NCBI GenBank assembly: GCA_964512095.1
Contig: CAZEIH010000016.1
Coordinates: 5,294 to 69,293 of the forward strand
Direction: 5' to 3'
DNA: 64,000 bases
DNA from: DTU013 sp964512095
GTDB lineage: Bacteria; Bacillota; Clostridia; Acetivibrionales; DTU013
This document shows positions 48,031 through 56,567 of the stretch, in pieces; the stretch's first letter is position 1; the number at the start of each line of letters is the position of its first letter. The position numbers were made by a program, and so were the translations under genes. The notes beneath the pieces are model-generated. The model saw only the letters and a program-made list of their open reading frames with translations. It searched no databases and was not told the origin of the DNA.

Positions 48031-48696
48031 ATGTATACTGTAAAAGATTTTTTTGATACTGCAGGTTCATTGATATGCCATCAGCTTCCGGAAAGATCTC
48101 TAGAGTCAGCTGGCATGCTATTGCCTGTATGTGCCCGTGATACCGGGATATATACAGGCATTTTCATAGCATTTTTGTTTCTTATCCTGTTTGGTAGAAT
48201 GAAGGCACAACAGCCTCCCGGCCTTATAACTGTTGTGGTTATGTGTGTGCTGATGATACCAATGATGCTGGACGGTGCATTATCATATACTGGACTGATT
48301 GAAACAAATAATTCGGCAAGAGTATTCACTGGTCTGCTTTTTGGTCTACCGATTCCTTTTTTACTTGTACCGGCTGCAAATTTTAGGCTGGATGGAAAAA
48401 ATGAAATCCCAGTGTTGAAAAAAGGTACTGAACTGGTGCCGGTTTATTTTGCAGGACTTTTGTTGTGCATTTTACTTTTGTATGGACTCGTTCCGTATAT
48501 TTTGGCAGGACTTATTTTTGTTGTAGGCCTTCTTCTTCTGATATCAAGAGTGTCCTATACTATATTTGCCAGAATAGGTTACCGGAAAAAATGGAAGCTT
48601 TATTGCATGACATTGATTTGTACTGTATTGGTTTTCACAGCCTTATATCTCTTGTCGACGTACATTCTTCATCCGTTGACGGATATGACGCTTTAG
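48031..48696 (+). CDS. DUF2085 family membrane protein
   Basis: A 221-residue polytopic membrane protein starting at ATG 48031, 3 nt after the upstream stop. The N-terminal motif 'ICHQLPERSLESAGMLLPVCARDTGIYTGIF' (two conserved cysteines, Pro-Glu-Arg-Ser and Arg-Asp-Thr-Gly) identifies the DUF2085 family, whose function is unknown. Five or six spans follow ('VVVMCVLMIPMMLDGALSY' is the second). A GxxDG motif is present. It has no separate ribosome binding site of quality, consistent with coupling to the zinc-ribbon gene. Confidence 0.85.
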   Translation: MYTVKDFFDTAGSLICHQLPERSLESAGMLLPVCARDTGIYTGIFIAFLFLILFGRMKAQQPPGLITVVVMCVLMIPMMLDGALSYTGLIETNNSARVFTGLLFGLPIPFLLVPAANFRLDGKNEIPVLKKGTELVPVYFAGLLLCILLLYGLVPYILAGLIFVVGLLLLISRVSYTIFARIGYRKKWKLYCMTLICTVLVFTALYLLSTYILHPLTDMTL

Positions 48697-48708
48697 GGAT
48701 GAAACCAG

Positions 48709-48807
48709 TAAATTCGCTTTGTTCATGGAGTCAGGTGGAGACTGAACTCCAACTAACCAAGGAAGTAAATTAATAATTGAGGTCAGCGTCTTCTGAAGAC
48801 ATAGATA
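48709..48807 (-). repeat. Dispersed hairpin repeat, copy E (reverse, internal deletion)
   Basis: AAATTCGCTTTG..GTCAGGTGGAG-ACTGAA-CTCCAACTAAC..GGAAGTAAATTAAT then directly GAGGTCAGCGTCTTCTGAAGACATAGATA. About 25 nt around the CTAT hairpin (the TTCATTCATCG arm) is missing. Confidence 0.8.
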
Positions 48808-48826
48808 GAAGGACTAGGAATATAAG

Positions 48827-49405
48827 ATGGATACAAAGAGGGATTTTCGCAAGAAAGCTATTGCCAAAAGAAACCAACTGTGTACAGATGAAATACGCCT
48901 AAAAAGTGCAGAAATTTTCAAAAGCCTTTGCAACTTGAAGGAGTATAAAAGCTCTGATGTAATTTTGGCGTATATGTCATTTGGAAGCGAGGTACTGACA
49001 AGACCTTTTATAGATAGGTGTTTTCAGGATGGCAAAAGGGTTGCTCTTCCAAGAGTCGTTGTGCCTTTGGAGGCAACCAGACATCTGGCAATATATGAGA
49101 TTATGGATCCGGATATGAACATGATACCAGGATATAAAGGTATATTGGAGCCGGATGCATCAGCGCTAAAGCTGGTGGAATTAGATACAATTGATTTGGC
49201 AGTCATTCCGGGAGTAGCTTTTGACAAGGATTGCAACAGAATGGGATATGGAGCTGCTTATTATGATCGATTTTTGCCTCAACTGAGATCCGGATGCCTT
49301 AAAGTCGGTGTTGCTTTTGATTTACAGCTAAAGGACCGGGTGCCAGTTGATGAATTTGATTTCAGACTTGACATGATTATTACAGAAAAAATGATGTATA
49401 CGTGA
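48827..49405 (+). CDS. 5-formyltetrahydrofolate cyclo-ligase
   Basis: A 192-residue enzyme that converts 5-formyl-THF to 5,10-methenyl-THF with ATP. Features: N-terminal 'MDTKRDFRKKAIAKRNQLC', 'ILAYMSFGSEVLTRPFIDRCFQDGKRVALPRVV', 'IDLAVIPGVAFDKDCNRMGYGAAYYDRFLPQL', 'GVAFDLQLKDRVPVDEFDFRLDMIITE'. The nucleotide loop reads MGYGAAYYDRFL, where most family members have GxGGGYYDR. GGACTAGGAATATAAG lies before ATG 48827, a weak site. Confidence 0.92.
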   Translation: MDTKRDFRKKAIAKRNQLCTDEIRLKSAEIFKSLCNLKEYKSSDVILAYMSFGSEVLTRPFIDRCFQDGKRVALPRVVVPLEATRHLAIYEIMDPDMNMIPGYKGILEPDASALKLVELDTIDLAVIPGVAFDKDCNRMGYGAAYYDRFLPQLRSGCLKVGVAFDLQLKDRVPVDEFDFRLDMIITEKMMYT

Positions 49406-49484
49406 GTACAAAGGTATTAGCAATTTTCGAGCGTAGATACTATACTTATGAATAGAACATTTTTGATTTGAAAGGATAGATTAG

Positions 49485-50423
49485 ATGAGTAATAAGTTGA
49501 CTTTTACTGGGGCAAACAAGCTATTTCTCTTATTTACTGTAGTTTTTTTAGTATATCAAATAGCAATTTCATTTGTTTTTGGAACAACAATCATGGACTA
49601 TACATATCTTATCATTTTAATCAATGGATTTATAATGGTCTCTTTTGTAATAGGCTACTGCCTGGTGAAGAAGATTAATATCAAGGAAACGTTCAGGTTT
49701 AAAAAGCTTGGAATCCTTCCGGCAGTTATGATTGTTGTTACTGCTGTACCTGCTCTGTTGGCGGCAACTATGTTTAATAATATTGTTGCATATTTTTTGC
49801 AATTCATAGGAGATATTCCTGCTGAGAGCTTTCCGGTACCCAGTACAATTCCTGAACTGATAATAGCTATTCTTGTAATTGGTGTGACCCCTGGAGTGTG
49901 TGAAGAGATAATGCATAGGGGCTTTTTACTCAAGGCTTATGAAAGTCGCGGTTCATATAAGGCGGTTGTTATTGTAGCATTTCTATTTGGACTGTTCCAT
50001 TTCGACATTACCAACCTTATAGGTCCAATTTTTTTAGGAGTGATAATAGGCTTTTATGTGGTTAGAACTGACTCGATATTTGCAGGTATGTTAGCTCATT
50101 TCCTAAACAATGCCATAGCGGTTTTTATCCAGTATATGGCTTCCGGCAACAGCAATCCGGAAAATGTCACGCTAACAGCTGAGGAGCTTATGAGCTTAAT
50201 TATTATTGGTGTGCCGTCGTTGATTATCACAATTGGACTGCTATTTCTATTCAAGTCCTTAACGAAAGACAAATCCGTTATCAAGCCTCCTATTTCCAGA
50301 ATAGGTCAGGATGTGAAAGCAGTTATAACACACTGGCCTATTATAGTGATAATTGTTCTTTATATACTATTGGGACTGTTTACCATACTTGTAATGGTAT
50401 TGTCCAAGCTTATGGGAATTTGA
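49485..50423 (+). CDS. CPBP (CAAX-like) intramembrane protease family protein
   Basis: A 312-residue membrane protein with about eight spans. Motif 1 'VCEEIMHRGFLLKAYESRG' supplies the Glu-Glu-x3-Arg pair, motif 2 'FLFGLFHFDITN' the first His, and motif 3 'FAGMLAHFLNNAIAV' the second His and Asn, all four groups needed for the glutamic intramembrane protease. Members are linked to bacteriocin immunity or to membrane-protein processing, but the substrate here is unknown. ATG 49485 lies after AAAGGAT. Confidence 0.9.
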   Translation: MSNKLTFTGANKLFLLFTVVFLVYQIAISFVFGTTIMDYTYLIILINGFIMVSFVIGYCLVKKINIKETFRFKKLGILPAVMIVVTAVPALLAATMFNNIVAYFLQFIGDIPAESFPVPSTIPELIIAILVIGVTPGVCEEIMHRGFLLKAYESRGSYKAVVIVAFLFGLFHFDITNLIGPIFLGVIIGFYVVRTDSIFAGMLAHFLNNAIAVFIQYMASGNSNPENVTLTAEELMSLIIIGVPSLIITIGLLFLFKSLTKDKSVIKPPISRIGQDVKAVITHWPIIVIIVLYILLGLFTILVMVLSKLMGI

Positions 50424-50436
50424 GTAAGTCCAGTTT

Positions 50437-50464
50437 ATTTATGTCTCCTGAAGACATAGATGAA
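50437..50464. repeat. Dispersed hairpin repeat, tiny copy F
   Basis: ATGTCTCCTGAAGACATAGATGAAG, matching the outer GTCTTCAGAAGAC palindrome end of the other copies, without the two large hairpins. Confidence 0.55.
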
Positions 50465-50552
50465 GTGATTTGATTTTAGGCCTGGCAGCATTACTAAAGT
50501 TACCTTTGGGGTTATATAATACTATATAACCTTTTTTATGAGGTGATTATTC

Positions 50553-51674
50553 TTGGAATATAGTATCGATTTCAAACATGTACGTTCACAAAAGCTGCTG
50601 CTGATACCTCAACTCAAGCAGGCTATCGAAGTACTTGAAATGAGCTCCGGAGAACTCTTTCAATTTATTGAAGGCCAACTCGAAAAAAATCCTGCCCTTG
50701 AACAAGCACCGGATAAAATGGCTTCAGAGGGATTGCACACCGATTTTGACACAGTAAACACAAATGATTATGAGCAGGATTCCCAGTCCAACGATCATTT
50801 TATAGAAGTACCGGAAAAACTCCTTTCCCTCAAACAATACCTTTTACTGCAATACGATGCACTGTGTCCCGATAAATGTAGCTTCAGTATCGGAGAATAC
50901 CTGATTGATAATATTGATGAGAATGGATATCTGAAGGTAGACATTGTTGAAGCAGCTGCCTTTTTTGATGTACCTGAGGCTTTAGTCCTTGAGGTTCTGG
51001 TGAATCTACAGGGGTTAGATCCACCAGGTGTATGTGCAAGAGATCTGAGGGAATGCTTGCTTATTCAACTCAGACAGCTTGAAAGGCAGGATTTTGATGC
51101 AATACTTGTAGTTGACAGGTATCTGAATGCAGTTGCCGATGATGATCCTCGATATGTGGCGGAATCAACAGGCTTAAGTATTAGCCGTGTCATAGAGGCA
51201 TTTAAGGTAGTAAAAAGCCTTGAACCAATACCTGGGAGGGAATATTGCAACAGCGAAGTAATGACCAGCACACTGCCTGATATAATAGTCCAGGATACTA
51301 AAGAAGACCTACATGTTATATATAACGGGGAAGCATTTCCTAATGTATGTATATCAGAAGATTTTATGGCAAAACCATTGCTTTTGGGAGCTAAGGTCAA
51401 CAGAAAAAGGAAGGACTGGATTAACAGTGCAGCATGGCTTATAAAGTGCCTTGAACAACGGGAGGATATTATTTTTACAATTGCGCAGAAAATATGCGAA
51501 TTCCGTAGAGAATTCTTTAAAAGGGGACCAAAGGCTCTCAAACTAATCGATAAAAATTCATTTGCATCTTCGCTATACCTGCACGAATCCATACTAGACA
51601 AGGCCTTAGCAGGTAAATACCTGCAATGCAGATGGGGTATGTACGAATTGAGAAGCTTTTTCAGCGACACCTGA
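50553..51674 (+). CDS. rpoN: Truncated RNA polymerase sigma-54 factor (no DNA-binding domain)
   Basis: A 373-residue sigma-54 homologue starting at TTG 50553 behind AGGTGA. Region I ('QKLLLIPQLKQAIEVLEMSSGELFQFIEGQLEKNPALE') and the core-binding domain ('DNIDENGYLKVDIVEAAAFFDVPEALVLEVLVNLQGLDPPGVCARDLRECLLIQ') are intact. Near the end 'LQCRWGMYELRSFF' corresponds to the 'LQTPRGLFELKYFFS' stretch, after which a normal protein continues 80-100 residues through the HTH and the RpoN box (ARRTVAKYR). Here a stop follows 'FSDT', and neither is seen in the next 45 nt before a hairpin. It could bind core polymerase but not -24/-12 promoters. It may be a pseudogene or a competitor; a full copy elsewhere is possible. 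Confidence 0.85.
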   Translation: MEYSIDFKHVRSQKLLLIPQLKQAIEVLEMSSGELFQFIEGQLEKNPALEQAPDKMASEGLHTDFDTVNTNDYEQDSQSNDHFIEVPEKLLSLKQYLLLQYDALCPDKCSFSIGEYLIDNIDENGYLKVDIVEAAAFFDVPEALVLEVLVNLQGLDPPGVCARDLRECLLIQLRQLERQDFDAILVVDRYLNAVADDDPRYVAESTGLSISRVIEAFKVVKSLEPIPGREYCNSEVMTSTLPDIIVQDTKEDLHVIYNGEAFPNVCISEDFMAKPLLLGAKVNRKRKDWINSAAWLIKCLEQREDIIFTIAQKICEFRREFFKRGPKALKLIDKNSFASSLYLHESILDKALAGKYLQCRWGMYELRSFFSDT

Positions 51675-51687
51675 GTAGACGATTATA

Positions 51688-51712
51688 GGGGACGAGGTTT
51701 GCATCCGTCCCC
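51688..51712. terminator. Terminator after truncated rpoN
   Basis: GGGGACG (51688-51694) / CGTCCCC (51706-51712), 7-bp GC-rich stem, 11-nt loop, followed by TTAAGGTT; it lies between convergent genes. Confidence 0.6.
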
Positions 51713-51718
51713 TTAAGG

Positions 51719-52030
51719 TTAAAATGGCCAGACCGGCTTTCCAGGCTGGCCTTGGTCAACCTTCAAGTAGCCTAGGATGCCCTCGGCACCGAAGTGTTCT
51801 TTTTCTATTTCCCGGATTTTTTCGATAGCATAGTAATTTATTTCTCCAACCCTTTTTACATCTTCAGCATATTCACGTAGAGCTTCTATTTCTTTGGCTA
51901 GCAATACCAGCTGACAATCATCCGAATTCAGTATCCTGTTTAATTCAGAAGTGTATTCATATCCGTCATCAACGTCATCTAAAGCAGTTTTTAAGAATGA
52001 TAGAAGCTTGTTGGGGACCTTTCTGGTCAT
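51719..52030 (-). CDS. Hypothetical small helical protein
   Basis: A 103-residue protein starting at ATG 52030 with a perfect AAGGAGG 8 nt upstream. It is mainly helical and acidic in the first half ('LKTALDDVDDGYEYTSELNRILNSDDCQLVLLAKEIEALREYAEDVKR'), with a C-terminal 'ILGYLKVDQGQPGKPVWPF'. One Cys and no recognised motif. The strong ribosome binding site and normal codon use support a real gene. It lies between the truncated sigma-54 gene, with which it is convergent, and an orphan recombinase that reads away from it. Function unknown. Confidence 0.65.
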   Translation of the reverse strand: MTRKVPNKLLSFLKTALDDVDDGYEYTSELNRILNSDDCQLVLLAKEIEALREYAEDVKRVGEINYYAIEKIREIEKEHFGAEGILGYLKVDQGQPGKPVWPF

Positions 52031-52292
52031 AAGGCATACCTCCTTTTAGAATAGATATATTATACAGCTATCCCATGTAGGTTAACAAACTTATTATTAC
52101 TATGGGACAAATACCATGAAATATATATATACCAGAGAGTTGATGTGAGGCTAGGGGCTGGTTTGGTGAGAGCAAGAGGAGAAGGGGATAGAAAGATAAT
52201 TATTAACCATAGCTACTTGGAAGAAGCTTGGGAAATTAGGCTGAAGCTGCTGAAGCTAATAGCAGGGATTATTAAGGAGGAGGCGGAATACT

Positions 52293-53747
52293 ATGGAGAA
52301 GGGGAAACTGAACAATGTAGGAATATACGTCAGAATAAGCAGGGATGACAATGGGGAGAACTTTGAGTCAATTGAAAACCAAAGAGATCTGCTCTTGGAG
52401 CATGTATCAGTAAAACAGCTTGGCAGGGTTTATGAAGTCTATATTGATGATAATGTTTCAGGATCTGCGTTTGAGAGAGATGGCCTGGAACGGCTTAAGA
52501 ATGATATAGCTGCCGGCCTTATCGATATAGTGCTTCTAAAGGATCTTTCACGTCTGGGAAGAAACAATACTAAAACGCTACAAATGATTGATTACCTTGA
52601 AGAGCATGGGATTAGGCTCCTGAGTGCAGACGGTAGGTATGACAGTGTGTTGGACAATGACACGGTAGGCATTGAGACATGGGTTAATGAGAGGTATGTT
52701 CGTGATATTTCTAGAAAAATACGCTCGTGCCTCCGTTTTAAAATACAAAGAGGCGAGTATGTGGGGAAGGCACCGTTTGGATATAAGAAGTCTAGCAGTG
52801 AAAAAAACAAGCTGGTTATTGACGAAGCACAAGCTTACATTGTTAGGATAATATATGACCTATATATTTCAGGATCCGGATATTCTGCCATATCGAAGCA
52901 TCTAGAGAGAAAGGGATACCTATCGCCAAAGGGAGAGGGCTGGAATAGGATAACGGTCAGACGAATACTATGCTCCCGCGTATATATAGGTGATACTATA
53001 CAGGGGGTCAGTGAAAAAATAAGTTTCAAAAGCAAAAAGACACGTAGGCTACCTGAGGAGAATTGGGTTGTTACAGAGGGAACTCATGAGGCTATAATCC
53101 CTATTGATGTATTCCAAAAGGTGCAAACCCTTAGAAGGGAAAGAAATAGAGGCGAAAAATTCAGCAGAGGAGTCCATGCCTTAAGTGGCATTATATGCTG
53201 TGGCGATTGCGGAAGCACTATGTATGCAAGAAAAGGTAAATATGGTGTAGCATATGTTTGTGGCAATTATTGCAGAAACGGAAGAATAGCATGTAGCAGT
53301 CATTTTGTTTATGAGAAGGATATTGTGGCAAGTATTTGTCAAGAGTTGTCCCGGTTATTCGAATGTAAGGAAGAAGTTCTCCAGCTGCAGTGTAAAATTG
53401 CGCAGCAAGGCCATAATGAAGATGATGCTTCCTATTCCAGGATGAGTTGCCAGCTGGAGGCAACCAGGCGCCAACAGGAGATTCTTTACAAAGACAGACT
53501 TGAGGGTAGGATATCGGAGAAGCTGTTTGAAAGAATGAATCTGCAGACAGAAAAAAGGCTAGGAATGTTGGAAAAAGGGCTTGAACATATAAATGAAAGA
53601 TTTACCTGTTCATCGGACCCAATGAGGTTAGTAAAAGAAGCAAGGGTAATGCTTACAAAGGGAAAATTGACACGTGAGATGGCGGCTGCAACTGTAAGCT
53701 ATATCTGTGTTGGGGATAAAGCTGTTATGATTGATTTAAAATACTAA
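52293..53747 (+). CDS. Large serine recombinase
   Basis: A 484-residue site-specific recombinase. ATG 52293 follows AAGGAGGAGG. The resolvase catalytic domain holds the nucleophile in 'NVGIYVRISRDDNGENFESIENQRDLL' (Ser16), 'DDNVSGSAFERDGLERLKNDI' and 'LKDLSRLGRNNT' with catalytic Arg. The recombinase domain ('GKAPFGYKKS..ARIIYDLYISGSGYSAIS'-like) follows, then a zinc ribbon ('ISGIICCGDCGSTMYARKG..CGNYCRNGRIACSSH') and a coiled coil. Such enzymes integrate or excise phages, ICEs or skin-type elements. No att repeats, integrase partners or phage genes are visible next to it, so it is an orphan or the element end lies outside. It is shorter than some (500-700). Confidence 0.9.
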   Translation: MEKGKLNNVGIYVRISRDDNGENFESIENQRDLLLEHVSVKQLGRVYEVYIDDNVSGSAFERDGLERLKNDIAAGLIDIVLLKDLSRLGRNNTKTLQMIDYLEEHGIRLLSADGRYDSVLDNDTVGIETWVNERYVRDISRKIRSCLRFKIQRGEYVGKAPFGYKKSSSEKNKLVIDEAQAYIVRIIYDLYISGSGYSAISKHLERKGYLSPKGEGWNRITVRRILCSRVYIGDTIQGVSEKISFKSKKTRRLPEENWVVTEGTHEAIIPIDVFQKVQTLRRERNRGEKFSRGVHALSGIICCGDCGSTMYARKGKYGVAYVCGNYCRNGRIACSSHFVYEKDIVASICQELSRLFECKEEVLQLQCKIAQQGHNEDDASYSRMSCQLEATRRQQEILYKDRLEGRISEKLFERMNLQTEKRLGMLEKGLEHINERFTCSSDPMRLVKEARVMLTKGKLTREMAAATVSYICVGDKAVMIDLKY

Positions 53748-53857
53748 ATACTGTAAAATGTAACAAGGAGATAGATATCCAGGCTCATCGAAGTATCACA
53801 GAGAAGTGCGTCTAATGTATCATAGTGGATTCAGGATATATCGGAGGATATTTTCAT

Positions 53858-54751
53858 ATGAAAAAAGCATTAATAGTATACAACCCCTTGTCGGGGAATA
53901 GAAATGTACCTAAAAAGTTGGACTACATAGTTAGCCGCTTTATCGAAAAAAACATTTTGGCTGTTCCCTTCAGAATAAGTGTTGGCAGCGAGCCGAACCT
54001 TAAGCAAATACTTTTGGAGGAAGAATTTGAGTGTATCGTAGTATCAGGTGGAGACGGGACTGTAAATTTCATTGCAAGCATATTGCTTGAAGCAGGTATG
54101 GATATTCCTTTGGGAATTATACCTGCCGGTACGTGTAATGATTTTGCACGAAGCCTGAATATACCCAACGATATCAAGAAGTGCCTTAATATAATATTTG
54201 AAGGTCACATTTCACAAATAGATGCAGGGCTGATTAACAAGGAGAAATACTGCTTGAATACCTGCGCTGGAGGTAATTTTGTAGATGTGTCCTACAGCAC
54301 TAACAGCGATCTTAAAAAGAATTTTGGTCCTTTGGCATATTATCTTACTGCTCTTGGCGAATTGGCTAATCTTAAATCAGTCAGACTGAAGCTGACTACA
54401 GATGATGAGATTGTGGAAGACGATTTTTTGCTTTTCTTAATCCTCAATGGAAAACACGCTGCCGGTTTTTCGAATCTCATAAGTGACGCTGATCTGTCTG
54501 ATGGTTTTATGGATATCCTTCTTGTTAAAAACTGTCCTCATGTAGAGATGGCAGGTCTGTTTTTCAAGGTGCTTAACAACGACTTCGTTAATGACAGGAA
54601 TGTTAGATGGCTAAGAACAGCAAAATGCATTATTGAAGGCAATGGCAACTTTAATCTTAGTGTTGACGGCGAGGAGTGGAAAGGCCTTCCAATAAATATA
54701 GAATTCATCCATAAGGTACTAAAGGTATTCACAGCCCTCAAAAGTAAATAA
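53858..54751 (+). CDS. Diacylglycerol kinase family lipid kinase (YegS/BmrU-like)
   Basis: A 297-residue kinase. ATG 53858 is 9 nt after GGAGG; the frame back to 53825 has no ribosome binding site. Signature elements are 'MKKALIVYNPLSGNRN', 'FECIVVSGGDGTVNFIASILLEAGMDIPLGIIPAGTCNDFARSLNIP' (GGDGT nucleotide site), 'CAGGNFVDVSYSTNSDLKKNFGPLAYYLTAL' and 'ISDADLSDGFMDILLV' near the metal site. Members phosphorylate diacylglycerol or related lipids at the inner membrane face. Stands alone between the recombinase and spoIVA. Confidence 0.9.
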   Translation: MKKALIVYNPLSGNRNVPKKLDYIVSRFIEKNILAVPFRISVGSEPNLKQILLEEEFECIVVSGGDGTVNFIASILLEAGMDIPLGIIPAGTCNDFARSLNIPNDIKKCLNIIFEGHISQIDAGLINKEKYCLNTCAGGNFVDVSYSTNSDLKKNFGPLAYYLTALGELANLKSVRLKLTTDDEIVEDDFLLFLILNGKHAAGFSNLISDADLSDGFMDILLVKNCPHVEMAGLFFKVLNNDFVNDRNVRWLRTAKCIIEGNGNFNLSVDGEEWKGLPINIEFIHKVLKVFTALKSK

Positions 54752-54871
54752 ATTATCCGATTCACTGATGACCCTCCTTATCTTTTTTGTAATAATAGGA
54801 TTTTTCGGACATATATATAAATTGTGAATCCCGTTCTTTTTGCATATCCATAGATTAAGGGGGGTTATCGG

Positions 54872-56350
54872 GTGGAAAGATACAGCATATATCAGCAGAT
54901 AGCTGAGAGGACGCAAGGTGAAATTTATATAGGTGTTGTAGGGCCTGTTAGAACAGGGAAATCAACCTTGATCAAAAGGTTTATGGACCTGTTGGTCATA
55001 CCGAACATAGAGAATGTCTACAGCAGGGAAAGAGCAAAGGATGAACTTCCGCAAAGTGCTACAGGGCGCACGATTATGACGACAGAACCCAAGTTTGTGC
55101 CAAATGAAGCGGTTGAAATAATGCTAGATGAGGCTCTGAAGCTCAAGGTTAGAATGGTAGATTGTGTAGGCTATCTGGTTAAGGGTGCACTGGGGTATCT
55201 TGAAAACAACTCGCCTAGGATGGTATCCACGCCGTGGTTTGACTACCAGATCCCTTTTGAACAGGCGGCTGAACTGGGAACAAAAAAGGTTATTAATGAA
55301 CACTCAACAATAGGTCTTGTGGTAACTACCGATGGCACTATTACTGATATCGACAGGGAAGACTATGTTGAGGCTGAAAAAAGAGTTATAAGCGAACTAA
55401 AGGAAATAAATAAGCCCTTTGTCATTGTGCTGAATTCCGTAATTCCCAAGGATGAAGAAACTGAAAAATTGAGGCTAGAGCTTGAGGAAAGATACCAGGT
55501 TCCTGTAATCAGTGTAAACTGCGCTCAGATGCACAGTGAAGATATGGCAGCGATAATGGAGCGTATTCTTTATGAATTTCCTGTGTGTGAAATAGGGATT
55601 AATTTACCCAGATGGATTGAGTCTCTAGAACAGGATCATTGGCTGAGAGTCGATATGCTTCAGGCCATTAGGGATACACTGAGCGGGGTGCAAAAAATCC
55701 GCGAAGCAAAGGAAGCATTGGCAGGGTTTTATGAATATGAATTTATTAAAAGGGCTGATTTGGCGGAAATAGATGCAGGTTGTGGCAATATACTTATTAC
55801 TATGGTAACTCCAGAGGACCTGTTCTACAATGTGCTAAGTGACACAACAGGCTTGCCCATAGAAGGGGAGCATATGCTGATAGGGCTTATGAAGGATCTT
55901 GCCAGGATTAAAAGAGAATATGAGAGAGTGGAGTTTGCCCTCCATGAGGTTAAACTAAAGGGATATGGCGTAGTTACCCCGCAAATGGAGGAAATGATGC
56001 TGGATGAGCCTGAAATTATTAAGCAGGGGAGTAGGTTCGGTGTAAAGCTGAAAGCAAGCGCCCCTTCGGTTCATATGATTAGGGCAGATATTGAGACGGA
56101 GATAGCACCACTGGTAGGTACAGAGAAGCAGTCAGAGGAGCTGGTGAATTATCTTCTTAAGGAGTTTGAAAATGAGCCGGCTAAGATATGGGAGTCCAAT
56201 ATATTCGGTAAATCACTACATGAACTGGTTAGTGAAGGTTTACATAACAAACTGCTCAGGATGCCAGAGGATGCACAATTGAAGCTTCAGGAGACCCTCC
56301 AGAGAATCATAAATGAGGGCAGCGGTGGCTTGATCTGCATAATACTGTAA
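54872..56350 (+). CDS. spoIVA: Stage IV sporulation protein A
   Basis: A 492-residue coat-basement ATPase. GTG 54872 follows AAGGGGGG. The N terminus 'YSIYQQIAERTQGEIYIGVVGPVRTGKSTLIKRFM' holds the Walker A (GPVRTGKST); 'NVYSRERAKDELPQSATGRTIMTTEPKFVPNEA' is the highly conserved switch region; the C terminus 'LHNKLLRMPEDAQLKLQETLQRIINEGSGGLICIIL' is the membrane/SpoVM-binding domain. Polymerises on the forespore surface to nucleate the coat and is transcribed by sigma-E in relatives; no convincing sigma-E promoter could be set here. Full length. Closed by a strong terminator. Confidence 0.97.
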   Translation: MERYSIYQQIAERTQGEIYIGVVGPVRTGKSTLIKRFMDLLVIPNIENVYSRERAKDELPQSATGRTIMTTEPKFVPNEAVEIMLDEALKLKVRMVDCVGYLVKGALGYLENNSPRMVSTPWFDYQIPFEQAAELGTKKVINEHSTIGLVVTTDGTITDIDREDYVEAEKRVISELKEINKPFVIVLNSVIPKDEETEKLRLELEERYQVPVISVNCAQMHSEDMAAIMERILYEFPVCEIGINLPRWIESLEQDHWLRVDMLQAIRDTLSGVQKIREAKEALAGFYEYEFIKRADLAEIDAGCGNILITMVTPEDLFYNVLSDTTGLPIEGEHMLIGLMKDLARIKREYERVEFALHEVKLKGYGVVTPQMEEMMLDEPEIIKQGSRFGVKLKASAPSVHMIRADIETEIAPLVGTEKQSEELVNYLLKEFENEPAKIWESNIFGKSLHELVSEGLHNKLLRMPEDAQLKLQETLQRIINEGSGGLICIIL

Positions 56351-56367
56351 GAAGTAAGATGTTTTAT

Positions 56368-56404
56368 AAGGGGATATTTCTCAGTAGGTGGGAAATATCC
56401 CCTT
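56368..56404 (+). terminator. Terminator of spoIVA
   Basis: Perfect 13-bp stem AAGGGGATATTTC (56368-56380) / GAAATATCCCCTT (56392-56404), 11-nt loop, followed by TACTTTTATC. Confidence 0.85.
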
Positions 56405-56410
56405 TACTTT

Positions 56411-56460
56411 TATCTACGTCTTCATTCATCGCTGACCTCTATAGGTTGGCGATGAACCTC
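56411..56460 (+). repeat. Dispersed hairpin repeat, copy G (long palindrome form)
   Basis: TATCTACGTCTTCATTCATCGCTGACCT then CTAT then AGGTTGGCGATGAA: here TTCATCGCTGACCT pairs with AGGTTGGCGATGAA over 14 bp (two G-U), a more symmetric version of the core. Confidence 0.8.
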
Positions 56461-56567
56461 ATTTACAAAGAAATTATCTCCATGCCAAAGTCTATGTTAA
56501 TTTTCATTGTTCTATGGTAAAATAATCAAAGCGAAAAGGACAACGAAAGCATATTTGGAGGATGATT

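Noticed and set aside
52145..52348. 67-codon frame before and overlapping the recombinase start
   Set aside because: Weak start signal (GTG without a good Shine-Dalgarno), 56-nt overlap with the recombinase in another frame and no recognised family.
54752..54871. Sigma-E promoter of spoIVA
   Set aside because: A CATATATA stretch is present, but without a matching -35 at the right distance; not strong enough to list.
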